DNA of 64,000 nt from Hyphomonadaceae bacterium (GCA_016791385.1 JAEUMR010000009.1:37911-101910); one strand, 5' to 3'. Positions 18,388-27,176 are shown, numbered from the stretch's first letter. The notes: a model not told the origin generated them from the sequence alone. A program made the numbers and translations.

Positions 18388-19254
18388 TCAGGCTCCAATC
18401 GCATCCGCCACAGCCACCACGCGCTTGGCCTCTTCCAGGTGCAGCAGCTCCGTCATGCGGCCATCGACCTTGATGACGCCTTTGCCGGCGTTCTCGGGTT
18501 GTGCGAAGGCGGCGATCACGGCGCGGGCGCGGGCGACTTCTTCCTCGGTCGGGGCGAACACCAAATTGCAGAGATCGACCTGGCTTGGGTGAATCAGCGT
18601 CTTGCCGTCGAAGCCGAACTCCAGGCCTTGGCGGCATTCGGCTTCGAACCCGGCTGTGTTGGCGATGTCGTTGTAGACGCCATCGATCGCCGTCAGCCCT
18701 TCGGCGCGGGCCGCCGTCACCGCCAGCGACAAAGGCGCGAAGAAAGCAGCGCGGCTGGCCCCGGGGCGGGCGCGCGTTTCCTTGGCAAGATCGTTGAGGC
18801 CCATCACGAAGGCGGCAAGGCGCGTGCCTTTGGCGGCGGCGGCGATCTCGCCGACATTGAGAATAGCGCGCGGCGTTTCGATCATCGCCCATAGCGTTGC
18901 CTCGCGGGGGAAGCCCGCCGCGCTCATCGCCGCGTCAAGCGCCTTCACTTGCTCGGCGCTCTCCACCTTCGGCGCAAGCACGCCGTCCGGACCGGCCTTG
19001 CCGGCGGCGGCGATGTCGTCATGCCCCCAGGGCGTGGACAGCGCATTGACCCGCACGATCACCTCGCGCTTGCCGTAGCCGCCCGCTTTCACCGCGGCGG
19101 CGACCTGCTCGCGCGCCAACTCTTTGGCGTCGGGCGCAACCGAATCTTCGAGGTCCAGAAACAACACGTCGGCGGGCAGCGTCTTGGCTTTCTCCAGCGC
19201 TTTTTGGTTGGCGCCAGGCATGTAAAGGCAGGAGCGGCGGGGTCTTATGTTCAT
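18388..19254 (-). CDS. HpcH/HpaI aldolase / CitE family protein, (S)-malyl-CoA thioesterase-like
   Basis: 288 residues of the CitE-like TIM-barrel family: RRSCLYMPGANQKALEKA, LDLEDSVAPDAK with the metal-binding acids, LWAMIETPRAILN, and GFDGKTLIHPSQ. The VMGLNDLAKE and EGLTAIDGVYND segments resemble the Mcl2 group that hydrolyses (S)-malyl-CoA more than the longer Mcl1 lyases. Pairing with mesaconyl-CoA hydratase supports a role in glyoxylate/C4 acyl-CoA metabolism. The start at 19254 is picked by family alignment; an in-frame start 33 bases upstream is possible. Confidence 0.75.
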   Translation of the reverse strand: MNIRPRRSCLYMPGANQKALEKAKTLPADVLFLDLEDSVAPDAKELAREQVAAAVKAGGYGKREVIVRVNALSTPWGHDDIAAAGKAGPDGVLAPKVESAEQVKALDAAMSAAGFPREATLWAMIETPRAILNVGEIAAAAKGTRLAAFVMGLNDLAKETRARPGASRAAFFAPLSLAVTAARAEGLTAIDGVYNDIANTAGFEAECRQGLEFGFDGKTLIHPSQVDLCNLVFAPTEEEVARARAVIAAFAQPENAGKGVIKVDGRMTELLHLEEAKRVVAVADAIGA

Positions 19255-19319
19255 CGGCGTCTCGGGGAGTGGCGGTGGTTGCGGCAATCGACTAGATCAC
19301 CGGGCCAAGGTCTAGACGC

Positions 19320-20156
19320 GTGAACACGATTTTGTCGATCCAGAGCCAGGTCGCAGGCGCGCGCGTCGGCAATTCCGTGGCGGCATTTGCGATGGAGCGG
19401 CTGGGCGTCCGCGTCCTGCAGATCCCGACCGTGCTGCTGGGCCGCCGGCCCGACCACGGCCCGCCCGGCGGCGGGCCGGTGAATCCGGAAACCATCGCCG
19501 CCATGATCGAAGGGCTGGCCGCCGATGGATTGCTCAGCGAGATCGGCACGGTGCTGACCGGCTATATCGGTCACCCGGAACAGGCCGCGGTGATCCTGGA
19601 AGCGGTACGGCTGGTGAAGGCCGCCAACCCTGGCGCAGTGTTCGCCTGCGACCCCGTGCTGGGCGATGAAGGCAAGCTGTTCGTGAGCGAAGCCGTGGCC
19701 GATGCGATCATGAACACCATGCGGCGCGAGGCCGATTGGCTGATGCCGAACGCGTTCGAGCTGGGAATCATCGCCGGCAAGACAGTCGACAGCCTCGATA
19801 CTGCACGCACCGCCGCCAGGGCGCTCAATAACAAGCTGGTGCTGTGCTCTTCGATCCGCACCGCGCTGGGGCTCGGCAACCTTTACGCCGCGCAGACCGG
19901 CGATTGGTTCTGCGAGACGCCGCGCTTGCCGCGTGCGCCGAAGGGCGCGGGCGACCTCTTCTCGGCCTTGTTCGTAGCGCGCCGCGCCCGCGGCGATGCG
20001 CCGGCGATCGCGCTCGAAGGCGCGACCGGCGCTGTGTACGACGTGATCGTGCGCTCGATCGCCGCCGAGAGCGAAGATCTCGAGCTGCCCGCCGCCCAGG
20101 ACGTGCTCGCCGATCCCGTCACTTGGCCGCGTGCGCGCTCGCTGGAGATGGCATGA
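19320..20156 (+). CDS. pdxY: Pyridoxal kinase
   Basis: 278 residues of the PfkB-like pyridoxal kinase family. It phosphorylates pyridoxal to PLP for vitamin B6 salvage. Seen: ILSIQSQVAGARVGNSVA at the start (substrate site), LTGYIGHPEQ, CDPVLGDEGKL, and the anion-hole/catalytic motif PKGAGDLFSALF. The start codon is GTG at 19320. The stop overlaps the start of the serine hydrolase gene, so these are coupled. Confidence 0.92.
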   Translation: MNTILSIQSQVAGARVGNSVAAFAMERLGVRVLQIPTVLLGRRPDHGPPGGGPVNPETIAAMIEGLAADGLLSEIGTVLTGYIGHPEQAAVILEAVRLVKAANPGAVFACDPVLGDEGKLFVSEAVADAIMNTMRREADWLMPNAFELGIIAGKTVDSLDTARTAARALNNKLVLCSSIRTALGLGNLYAAQTGDWFCETPRLPRAPKGAGDLFSALFVARRARGDAPAIALEGATGAVYDVIVRSIAAESEDLELPAAQDVLADPVTWPRARSLEMA

Positions 20157-21262
20157 TGGTCGAGGGCTATGTCGCGCCGGGATTTGAGCGCGTGCGCGAG
20201 GTGTTCGCGCAGCAGCTGCCGGAAGAACTCGGCGCCGGTTTCGCCGCCATCCGCGACGGCGCGATTGTCGTCGACATCTGGGGCGGCTGGGCCAACCGTG
20301 AGCAAACGCGACCCTGGACCCAAGACACCATCGTGCCGGTCTATTCGACCACCAAGGGCGTCTCGGCGCTGGTGATGGCGATGCTGCACGATTCCGGCAG
20401 CCTCGATTACGAAGCCCCGCTCGCAGCGCTCTGGCCCGCCTTCGGCGTGCACGGCAAAGACAAAGTCACCATCGCGCAAACGCTGGCGCACCAGGCCGGC
20501 GTTCCCGGCTTCCTCGAACCGGTCGATCCTGATCTCTGGCTCGATCCGCCCGCCTGCGCCGAAGCCATCGCCGCGCTCGCGCCTTTGTGGCCGCCCGGCA
20601 GCGCCAGCGGCTATCACCCGCTCACCTGGGGCTATATCGCCGGCGCAATCGCGCTGCGTGCAACGGGCCGATCGCTCGGCGCGATCTTGCGCGAAGACAT
20701 CTGCGCCCCGCTCGGCGTCGACTTTCAGATCGGCACGCCGGAAAACGACCATCACCGCGCCGCGGAGATGAAAAAGCCAACCCGCGGCGGCGAGTTCGGC
20801 GAGATCACGCCGCCGCGCAAGGCCGCTTTCTTCACCAAATGGGCCGCGCCCGTGCGTGGCTCGACCCAGTGGCGCAAGATCGAAATCCCCTCCGCCAACG
20901 GCCACGCGACCGCGCTGGGCGTCGCGCGCCTCTACGAAGCCTACGCCACCGGCGGCGTCATCGGCGGCGCGCGCGTGCTTTCGCAAGAGGCGTTCGACTC
21001 GCTGACCACGCGTCGCTGGAAAGGTGACGACCTCGTGCTGCCCTTCAACATCGATTGGCGCACCGGCATCATCGGCAACTCGAACCGCATCTACGGGCCG
21101 AACGCGGAGGCGTTCGGCCATTCCGGCATGGGCGGCTCGGTCGGCTTTGGCGACCCGACCGCCGGAATCTCCGCCGGCTATGTCATGAACAAGCAATCCC
21201 ACCACATCATGGGCGACCCCCGTTCGCTCGCTTTGATAGACGCTCTTTACGCATGTCTTTGA
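20153..21262 (+). CDS. Serine hydrolase, beta-lactamase/class C (EstB-like) family
   Basis: 369 residues. The catalytic SxxK tetrad is S65-TTK68 in VYSTTKGVSAL. A Tyr in SGYHPLTWGY fits the YxN-type position, and FGHSGMGGSVGF is the third HxG-like motif. There is no signal peptide, so a cytoplasmic esterase is more likely than a true beta-lactamase. Start is ATG at 20153 or the adjacent ATG at 20156, overlapping the pdxY stop; the frame remains open back to 19844 only through pdxY. It overlaps the following gene by 10 bp. Confidence 0.9.
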   Translation: MMVEGYVAPGFERVREVFAQQLPEELGAGFAAIRDGAIVVDIWGGWANREQTRPWTQDTIVPVYSTTKGVSALVMAMLHDSGSLDYEAPLAALWPAFGVHGKDKVTIAQTLAHQAGVPGFLEPVDPDLWLDPPACAEAIAALAPLWPPGSASGYHPLTWGYIAGAIALRATGRSLGAILREDICAPLGVDFQIGTPENDHHRAAEMKKPTRGGEFGEITPPRKAAFFTKWAAPVRGSTQWRKIEIPSANGHATALGVARLYEAYATGGVIGGARVLSQEAFDSLTTRRWKGDDLVLPFNIDWRTGIIGNSNRIYGPNAEAFGHSGMGGSVGFGDPTAGISAGYVMNKQSHHIMGDPRSLALIDALYACL

Positions 21263-22446
21263 AAATCACGCCGCGCCTAGTGCTCGAAATCTGCGCTGTG
21301 CTGATCGCGCTCGCGCTTGGCGGCACGATCCTGTCGCGCCTTCCCACCATGCATGACATGTCGATCGGCGGGCAGCCGCTGTTCGGCGATTTCGTCGCCT
21401 TCTGGAGCGCTGGCCGCGCCGCGCTCGATGGGCACGCCGATCAGGTGCACGACCGCGCGCTGATCTTCCAGTATCACCACATCGCCACGCCCGGCGCGCG
21501 CTTCGTCGCGCCGTGGAATTCGCCGCCGACCTTCCTGCTGCCGATGTCGCTGTTTGCGTTGCTGCCTTATCCGGTGGCGGCGATCCTGTTTCTGGTCTCA
21601 ACGGCGGCGCTCTATTTCTACGCTGCGGGCAAAGTGCTGCCGGACGCGCGCGCCTTCATCTTCGCCGCCACCGTGCCGGCGCTGGTCTATCATGTCGGCA
21701 CCATCCAGGTCGGCTTTCTGATCGCCGGCATTGTCGTGCTCGCCTTCTATTATCTCGACCGCAGGCCGGTGGTGGCGGGTGCATTTGTCGCCATGCTCGC
21801 AATCAAGCCGCACCTGGCCATCCTGTGGCCGCTGCTGCTTGCGCTCTCGGGCCGCTGGCGCGCTTTCGCGGCGGCGGCGGCGGGAACGATCGCGTTCGTG
21901 CTGCTCGCAGGCTTCGTGTTCGGCTTTGAGTCTTACCTACGCTTCTTCGAGAACCTGTCAGCGTCCCAAGGCCTGATCAGCGGCCAGCGCATCACCACGC
22001 CAGCCTACGCCAGCCTCTACGCCAACCTGCTCGACATGGGCGCATCGCAGGCGGTGGCGTCAGGCGCGCAAATCATTAGCGCACTGGCCGGCGTAGCGGC
22101 GGCGTGCTGGCTGTTCTGGACCACGCGCGTGCGCAGCGGCAGCACACCGGACGGCGCACTCGGCGTGCAGGCTGCCGCCTTGGGTGCGGCCACCATGCTC
22201 GTTTCGCCCTATCTCTTCTTCTACGATTCCGTTCTGCTTGCGGTCGGCGCTGTGTTCCTCGGTAAGCCGCGCGACGGCTTCGAACTCGCCGCGATGATGC
22301 TCGCCTGGTTCTCGGGACTTTCCGTTTTCATCGGGCATTTTCAACCGCTGCCCTTGTGCCCGCTTGCAGCGTGGATGCTGATGCTTGTCGCGCTCAGGCG
22401 TGCAGGAAGCGCGGCGCCTCTCCCGGCCCCAGCACTGCAGCCGTAA
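21253..22446 (+). CDS. Glycosyltransferase family 87 (DUF2029) membrane protein
   Basis: 397 residues with about nine to ten hydrophobic helices. The first periplasmic loop contains FGDFVAFWSAGRAALDG with the acidic residue typical of GT-C enzymes, and later NSPPTFLLP and AIKPHLAILWPLLL, as in the GT87/DUF2029 family. These enzymes use polyprenyl-phosphate sugars on the outer face of the membrane. The acceptor is unknown. The start overlaps the serine hydrolase gene by 10 bp; its last 53 bases overlap the opposing phosphatase gene. Confidence 0.85.
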   Translation: MSLKITPRLVLEICAVLIALALGGTILSRLPTMHDMSIGGQPLFGDFVAFWSAGRAALDGHADQVHDRALIFQYHHIATPGARFVAPWNSPPTFLLPMSLFALLPYPVAAILFLVSTAALYFYAAGKVLPDARAFIFAATVPALVYHVGTIQVGFLIAGIVVLAFYYLDRRPVVAGAFVAMLAIKPHLAILWPLLLALSGRWRAFAAAAAGTIAFVLLAGFVFGFESYLRFFENLSASQGLISGQRITTPAYASLYANLLDMGASQAVASGAQIISALAGVAAACWLFWTTRVRSGSTPDGALGVQAAALGAATMLVSPYLFFYDSVLLAVGAVFLGKPRDGFELAAMMLAWFSGLSVFIGHFQPLPLCPLAAWMLMLVALRRAGSAAPLPAPALQP

Positions 22447-23104
22447 GCGGCCCGCCATAGCAGGCGCCGGTGTCGACATTGATGCGGCGCGGATGAACGT
22501 GGGGTGCAAAATCATGCGTCGGCGTATGGCCATGCACGACGAGCAAACCCTCTAACTCCGCGCGCTGCGGCCATCGCCTCGGATCGAAGAACTTCTCCGA
22601 GCGCGTCCACATACGCACGCCATCCTCGCAACGCGGAAACGCAGCGGGATCGATACCGCCATGAACGAACGCGATGCGGCGCGCCTCATCGTGCGCAATC
22701 GTCGGCAAGGCGCGCAGCCACGCGATGTGCTCGGGATCAATCGCCGTACGCCAATGATCGTTCTTACCGTTGGCCGCCTCGTAGGAGGCGATGGTCTCAT
22801 CGCCGCCATTGCTGGCCCAATGATAGAGCCCCATCGTTTCTTCGCGATCATAGGCGTGCAGCATCAGCTCTTCATGGTTGCCGCGAATGGCAATGATCTG
22901 ATCCGGCGCCTCCGCTTGTAGCTGCATGGCGCGCGCGATGACGCCGCGGCTATCCGGCCCGCGATCGATCAGGTCGCCAAGGAAAACGAGCTTGTGCGGA
23001 ACCTTGCGCGCAATCGCGTCAGCACGAATCTGCCGCAGCAGCTCGTCGACCTTCGTCAGCTCGCCGTGCACATCGCCGATGGCGTAATAGGTGTATTCGC
23101 TCAT
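22394..23104 (-). CDS. Metallophosphoesterase, serine/threonine phosphatase type
   Basis: 236 residues with all signature metal motifs of the calcineurin-like family: GDVHGE (near residue 10), GDLIDRGPDS, RGNHEE, FVHGG and VVHGHTP. It could be a protein phosphatase or a diadenosine tetraphosphatase-like enzyme; sequence alone does not decide. The ATG at 23104 overlaps the rarD stop (ATGA), making it the third gene of a coupled GNAT-rarD-phosphatase operon. The frame is open far upstream but only as a shadow of rarD. Confidence 0.9.
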   Translation of the reverse strand: MSEYTYYAIGDVHGELTKVDELLRQIRADAIARKVPHKLVFLGDLIDRGPDSRGVIARAMQLQAEAPDQIIAIRGNHEELMLHAYDREETMGLYHWASNGGDETIASYEAANGKNDHWRTAIDPEHIAWLRALPTIAHDEARRIAFVHGGIDPAAFPRCEDGVRMWTRSEKFFDPRRWPQRAELEGLLVVHGHTPTHDFAPHVHPRRINVDTGACYGGPLTAAVLGPGEAPRFLHA

Positions 23105-24015
23105 GCGTTCCTTGCACGCCGCAGCGTATCCCAGGCGAAGAAGCCGAGACCAGCCCAGATCAGCACAAAGCTGACCCCGCGCAGAAACGAGAACGGCTCG
23201 CCGAAGGCGATGCCGGTGGCGAATTGCAGCGACGGGGCGAGAAACTGCAGCAGGCCAAGCGTCACGAAGGTGACGCGCCGCGCGCCGAACGCAAACGCCA
23301 TCAGCGGAATCGCCGTCACCGGCCCTGCGCTTGCCAGCAACAGCGCATGCGACCAGTCGCTGGTGAAGGACAGCGGCGCCTCGCTCGCCGCCCACATCAG
23401 CAGCCCGATCGCGAGCGGCGCCAAAGCCATGCTTTCGATCAGCAAACCCACAGCGGCCGGCACCGGCGCGCGCTTTCGGATAATCGCGTACGCCGACCAC
23501 GTCGCGCACAGAGCCAGCGCCGCCCAAGGCGGAGCGCCGAGCGCCACGCCCTGCACGATCACGCCCAGCAGCGCCAGAGCCAGCGCAATCAGCTGCGGCG
23601 CTGTGATCTTCTCCTTGAAGAACAGCACGCCGGCCCCAACCGCCACCAACGGGGCCAGGAAATACGCCAGCGCCGATTCAATCACGCGCTCGTGCAGCAC
23701 CAGATAGACGTAGAGGCCCCAGTTCATGAAAATGAACAACGCTGAGATGATGAGCGTGCCAATCATGCGCGGCTTGAGCGCGGCTGCGATCTCGCGCCAC
23801 CCAAACCGCCAGCCGCTCATCACGAACACGGCGATGAACGCGGAAGGCGCAGCCCAAAGAATGCGCTGCGCCAACACTTCGCGCACATCGACGGCGGACA
23901 TCAGCTTCAGATAAAGCGGCAGGAAGCCCCAGATCACATAGGCGGAGGCCGCCGCGAAGAAGCCGGCGCGTTTTTCAGCGTCCGAGTGCGTGGCGGGAAT
24001 GGCGGCGTCGGTCAT
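23101..24015 (-). CDS. rarD: RarD/EamA family transporter
   Basis: 304 residues with ten predicted helices in two EamA repeats. The first helix AYVIWGFLPLYLKLM and the following REVLAQRILWA are characteristic of RarD, a drug/metabolite exporter family of uncertain substrate. The ATG at 24015 overlaps the upstream acetyltransferase stop by 4 bases. Confidence 0.9.
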   Translation of the reverse strand: MTDAAIPATHSDAEKRAGFFAAASAYVIWGFLPLYLKLMSAVDVREVLAQRILWAAPSAFIAVFVMSGWRFGWREIAAALKPRMIGTLIISALFIFMNWGLYVYLVLHERVIESALAYFLAPLVAVGAGVLFFKEKITAPQLIALALALLGVIVQGVALGAPPWAALALCATWSAYAIIRKRAPVPAAVGLLIESMALAPLAIGLLMWAASEAPLSFTSDWSHALLLASAGPVTAIPLMAFAFGARRVTFVTLGLLQFLAPSLQFATGIAFGEPFSFLRGVSFVLIWAGLGFFAWDTLRRARNA

Positions 24016-24449
24016 GTGCTGGGCTTGCCGTAGGGATTGGGATTGCGGATCTGCATCAAACGATGCGGTTCTTCGATCGGCGAGAAGCCAAGCGGCGTGT
24101 AAACGCCGTGCGCATCCTTCGTGCCGAGCAGCCAGCGCCGTAAGCCCTGCAGCTCCGGATGATCGAGGAAGGTGCGCACCAGCGCTCGGCCAAGCCCTTT
24201 GCCCTGCTTGCCGGGCAACACGATCACGTCGCACAGCCAAGCGAAGGTCGCCTTGTCGGTAACCAGGCGGGCAAAACCGATCAGCTTGCCTGCATCATCA
24301 CGCGCGATTGCGCACATGGAATTGGCGCACGCGCGCGCAACCGTTTCACGCGGAATGCCCGGAGACCAATAAGTCTCGCGCAGCACCGCGTGAATGGTCT
24401 CGACGTCAGTGTCCGATGGTTGTTCGATGGTGATGCGCGGCACGCTCAT
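24012..24449 (-). CDS. GNAT family N-acetyltransferase
   Basis: 145 residues. The acetyl-CoA loop is seen in DVIVLPGKQGKGLGRALV (Q/RxxGxG/A type), followed by LGTKDAHGVYTPLGF, typical of small GNAT enzymes. Substrate unknown. The ATG at 24449 begins the domain (MSVPRITIEQPSD); the frame extends to 24518 without family similarity. First gene of the coupled operon with rarD and the phosphatase. Confidence 0.9.
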   Translation of the reverse strand: MSVPRITIEQPSDTDVETIHAVLRETYWSPGIPRETVARACANSMCAIARDDAGKLIGFARLVTDKATFAWLCDVIVLPGKQGKGLGRALVRTFLDHPELQGLRRWLLGTKDAHGVYTPLGFSPIEEPHRLMQIRNPNPYGKPST

Positions 24450-24539
24450 GTCCCCTCGCGCGCTAGATAGGCGTGCGCGCTCTCTTGCGCATCCGCGCTG
24501 CGATGAAAGCGCGAACACATTTTGTAACAGATTATGTGA

Positions 24540-24558
24540 GCGCGGTTCACAACCGCGC
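24540..24558 (-). terminator. Hairpin after asd
   Basis: GCGCGGTT, a 3-base loop, then its exact reverse complement, lying between asd and the GNAT gene on the minus strand. The downstream bases are AT-rich (ACATAATC) but not a clean T-run, so terminator function is plausible, not proven. Confidence 0.45.
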
Positions 24559-24564
24559 AGGCGC

Positions 24565-25596
24565 TCACGCCGCCTGAAGGCGCTTGAACAGGCCCTTGTT
24601 CAGCATCAGCTCGGCGATCTGAATTGCGTTCAACGCCGCGCCTTTGCGCAGATTGTCGCTGACGCACCAAAGCGCGAGGCCGTTCTCGACCGTGCTGTCT
24701 TCGCGCACGCGCGAAATGAAGGTCGCGAACTCGCCGACGCATTCCACCGGCGTGATGTAGCCTTCATCCTCGCGGCGATCGACCAGCATCACGCCCGGCG
24801 CCTCGCGTAGAATTTCCTGCGCCTCTTCGGCGGTGATCGGGTTTTCGAACTCGATATTCACGGCTTCGGAATGGCCGACGAACACCGGCACGCGCACGCA
24901 GGTGGCGGTCAGCTTGATCGCCGGATCCAAGATCTTCTTGGTTTCGACCATCATCTTCCACTCTTCCTTGGTGTAGCCATCCTCCATGAACACATCGATG
25001 TGCGGGATGACGTTGAAGGCGATCTGCTTGGTGAACACCTCTTTGACGATCTCGTCGGCGACGTAGAGCTTCTTGGTCTGCGTCCACAGCTCGTCCATCG
25101 CGTCCTTGCCGGCGCCGGAGACGGATTGATAGGTCGACACCACCACGCGCTTGATCTTGGCGTGGTCATGCAGCGGCTTCAGCGCGACCACGAGCTGGGC
25201 GGTCGAACAATTCGGGTTGGCGATGATGTTGAGCTTGTCGTAGCCGTGGATCGCGTCCGGATTCACTTCCGGCACGATCAGCGGCACGCGCGGGTCCATA
25301 CGCCAAGCGCTCGAATTGTCGATCACCACCGCGCCGGTCGCGCCGATCTTCGGCGACCATTCCTTCGACACCGTCCCGCCCGCGCTCATCAGCACGAGAT
25401 CGACGCCAGAGAAATCGAACGTCTCGAGGTCTTTCACTTTCAGCGTCTTGTCGCCGTAGCTGACCTCGACACCGACCGAACGGCGCGAAGCCAACGCAAT
25501 GACCTCGTCGGCCGGGAACAGACGCTCTTCCAAAATGGTCAGCATCTCGCGGCCCACATTTCCCGTGGCGCCGACTACAGCTACGCGCAGACCCAT
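24565..25596 (-). CDS. asd: Aspartate-semialdehyde dehydrogenase
   Basis: 343 residues. It reduces aspartyl phosphate to aspartate semialdehyde with NADPH, the branch point to lysine/diaminopimelate, threonine and methionine. The N-terminal VVGATGNVGREML nucleotide motif, the catalytic cysteine in IANPNCSTAQLV, and the GHSEAVNIEFE segment with the base histidine are all present. It stands alone with a hairpin after it. Confidence 0.96.
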   Translation of the reverse strand: MGLRVAVVGATGNVGREMLTILEERLFPADEVIALASRRSVGVEVSYGDKTLKVKDLETFDFSGVDLVLMSAGGTVSKEWSPKIGATGAVVIDNSSAWRMDPRVPLIVPEVNPDAIHGYDKLNIIANPNCSTAQLVVALKPLHDHAKIKRVVVSTYQSVSGAGKDAMDELWTQTKKLYVADEIVKEVFTKQIAFNVIPHIDVFMEDGYTKEEWKMMVETKKILDPAIKLTATCVRVPVFVGHSEAVNIEFENPITAEEAQEILREAPGVMLVDRREDEGYITPVECVGEFATFISRVREDSTVENGLALWCVSDNLRKGAALNAIQIAELMLNKGLFKRLQAA

Positions 25597-25623
25597 GACG
25601 TGCTCCTAAGGCATTGAAAATAG

Positions 25624-25662
25624 CGTGAGCCGGGGCGGATGCCCATGCCGCCCCGGCTCACG
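25624..25662 (-). terminator. Rho-independent terminator after GNAT gene
   Basis: A perfect 15-bp stem (25624-25638 with 25648-25662) and a 9-base loop. On the minus strand the stem is followed by CTATTTTC. It ends the acetyltransferase transcript just before asd. Confidence 0.8.
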
Positions 25663-25668
25663 TGTCCG

Positions 25669-26232
25669 TTAAGCCGCAGCCGGCTCACATTGTTCGATGT
25701 CGTGTTCAGTCGAGGCGCCGCTCAAACGCATGCGTTTGCACGGCACGGTCTCGCCGCGCGCCAGCGAGAAGGTCGGCGCCACTTCGCCGGTGTAGGCAAA
25801 GCCTCCCTTCGCCAGCACACGGCCGGACGCTGGATTGTCGGCGAAGTGACCGGCCTCCAACGATCCGAGCCGGCGTGCTTCGCTGACGAACGCCTTCAGC
25901 GCCTCGGTGGCGAAGCCCTTGCCCCAATAGGGGCGGCCAAACCAATAGCCGATCTCGAAGCCGTCACCGGGGCGCGCGTGCGCGCCCATCGCGCCGATCA
26001 TGCCTTCGCCGGGCAGATCGATCGCGAACACGAAGTCCTTGCCCAGCGGACGGCGCGCCGCGAGCGTCATGATCCAGCCCTCGGCGGCGACGGGCAGATA
26101 CGGCAGCGGGGTCATGGCGAGGTTACGGCCTACGGCGGGGTCGCCGCAGAATTGCGCGATGCGCGGCGCATCGCTCATGCGCAGCCGCCGCAGCTTCAAC
26201 CGCTCTGTCTCGATCTCGATCACGTCCCGCAT
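25669..26232 (-). CDS. GNAT family N-acetyltransferase, RimJ/RimL type
   Basis: 187 residues. IETERLKLRRLRMSD is the typical RimJ/L opening, GYWFGRPYWGKGFATEAL is the acetyl-CoA binding segment, and the NPASGRVLAKGGF stretch follows. Its substrate could be a ribosomal protein N-terminus or a small molecule. The start at 26232 is supported by AGGAGG upstream; the frame is open to 26349 across terminators. Confidence 0.9.
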   Translation of the reverse strand: MRDVIEIETERLKLRRLRMSDAPRIAQFCGDPAVGRNLAMTPLPYLPVAAEGWIMTLAARRPLGKDFVFAIDLPGEGMIGAMGAHARPGDGFEIGYWFGRPYWGKGFATEALKAFVSEARRLGSLEAGHFADNPASGRVLAKGGFAYTGEVAPTFSLARGETVPCKRMRLSGASTEHDIEQCEPAAA

Positions 26233-26271
26233 GGAGCCCTCCTGGCTCACTTCCGCGCGGGGCAAAGAAAA

Positions 26272-26297
26272 TGGGGCGCCTTGATCCGGGCGCCCCA
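26272..26297 (-). terminator. Terminator for rplU-rpmA
   Basis: A 9-bp perfect stem (TGGGGCGCC with its complement) around an 8-base loop. On the minus strand it is followed by TTTTCTTT, a good rho-independent terminator about 65 bp after rpmA. Confidence 0.8.
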
Positions 26298-26313
26298 CGC
26301 TTAATTCGAGGAT

Positions 26314-26343
26314 CCGGATCGCCCTGTTTGAGAGGCGATCCGG
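26314..26343 (-). terminator. Second hairpin immediately after rpmA
   Basis: A perfect 10-bp stem (CCGGATCGCC and its complement) with a 10-base loop, 20 bp after the rpmA stop. No T-run follows, so it may instead protect the 3' end; the downstream hairpin is the stronger terminator. Confidence 0.5.
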
Positions 26344-26362
26344 GGTCAATTTCCGTCTCGCC

Positions 26363-26632
26363 TTACTCTGCCGCTACCTGTGCCGGCATAATCGACACGT
26401 AGGTTCGGCCATCGCGTTTGGTTGCGAACGCAACTTGGCCCTGACAAAGGGCAAAGAGGGTGTGATCGCGGCCGAGGCCGACGTTGGAGCCCGGATGGAA
26501 CTTGGTGCCGCGCTGGCGCACGAGAATCTCGCCGCCATTGACGCTTTGGCCGCCGAAGCGCTTCACGCCAAGGCGCTGACCCGGCGAGTCGCGACCGTTG
26601 CGCGTGGTGCCGCCTGCTTTTTTGTGAGCCAT
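26363..26632 (-). CDS. rpmA: 50S ribosomal protein L27
   Basis: 89 residues. [20 protein letters not shown] is the invariant N-terminus of L27, which reaches the peptidyl-transferase centre, and [14 protein letters not shown] follows. No N-terminal cleavage extension of the Firmicutes type is present. It is co-transcribed 15 bp downstream of rplU. Confidence 0.98.
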   Translation of the reverse strand: MAHKKAGGTTRNGRDSPGQRLGVKRFGGQSVNGGEILVRQRGTKFHPGSNVGLGRDHTLFALCQGQVAFATKRDGRTYVSIMPAQVAAE

Positions 26633-26647
26633 AGGAGCCTCTGAACC

Positions 26648-26956
26648 TTACTTGCCGATCGCGGTGATCTTCACCCGCGTCTCAGTCTGACGGTGGCCAA
26701 TCTTGCGGCGATAGGTGTTGCGGCGGCGCTTCTTGAACACCGTGACCTTGTCGCCCTTCGCGGTCTCGATCAGTTCACCAGTGACCGTGACGTTGCCGAC
26801 GTCCTTGCCGACCTTCACGGAATTGCCGTCGCCGGTCATCAGGACCTGGTCGAAGGTGACCTTCGCGCCCGCATCGCCAGCCAGCTTTTCAACGACGATC
26901 ACGTCGTCCTTCGCCACCCGGTATTGCTTGCCGCCCGTCTTGATTACCGCGAACAT
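26648..26956 (-). CDS. rplU: 50S ribosomal protein L21
   Basis: 102 residues. It starts MFAVIKTGGKQYRVAKDD and ends with the KRRRNTYRRKIGHRQ...TRVKI signature. A large-subunit structural protein. The start at 26956 follows the family; an in-frame ATG at 26989 would add 11 residues not seen in the family. Confidence 0.98.
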   Translation of the reverse strand: MFAVIKTGGKQYRVAKDDVIVVEKLAGDAGAKVTFDQVLMTGDGNSVKVGKDVGNVTVTGELIETAKGDKVTVFKKRRRNTYRRKIGHRQTETRVKITAIGK

Positions 26957-27014
26957 GGTGAACCCGTAAAAACATAAGCGCGCCCGCACGGAGCTCGCGC
27001 GGGCGGGGAGCGGC

Positions 27015-27044
27015 GATATAGAGGCAGAGCAGGCGCCCCGTCAA
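27015..27044 (-). promoter_or_regulatory. Predicted rplU-rpmA promoter
   Basis: Minus strand TTGACG (27039-27044), an 18-base spacer and TATATC (27015-27020), about 60 bp before the L21 start. It fits a strong housekeeping promoter. Confidence 0.6.
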
Positions 27045-27080
27045 CCGCGGTTTTGGCCGCTTGTGCGCTTCTTTTCCCGC

Positions 27081-27157
27081 CTTCGACAGGCTCAGGCTGA
27101 CGCCGGTGGGACGGCCACCGGCAGGCCCATCTGAGCGTCATGCTGAGCTTGTCGAAG
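27081..27157. repeat. REP-like palindromic repeat, copy 1
   Basis: Inverted arms CTTCGACAGGCTCAGGCTGA(CG) at 27081-27102 and its imperfect complement at 27136-27157 (19 of 22 match). Between them is a nested perfect hairpin (GCCGGTGG/CCACCGGC). The same arms recur at 45766-45818. It lies between rplU and msrA with no ORF. Confidence 0.8.
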
Positions 27158-27176
27158 CATGAGGTCGCGGCGGGGC

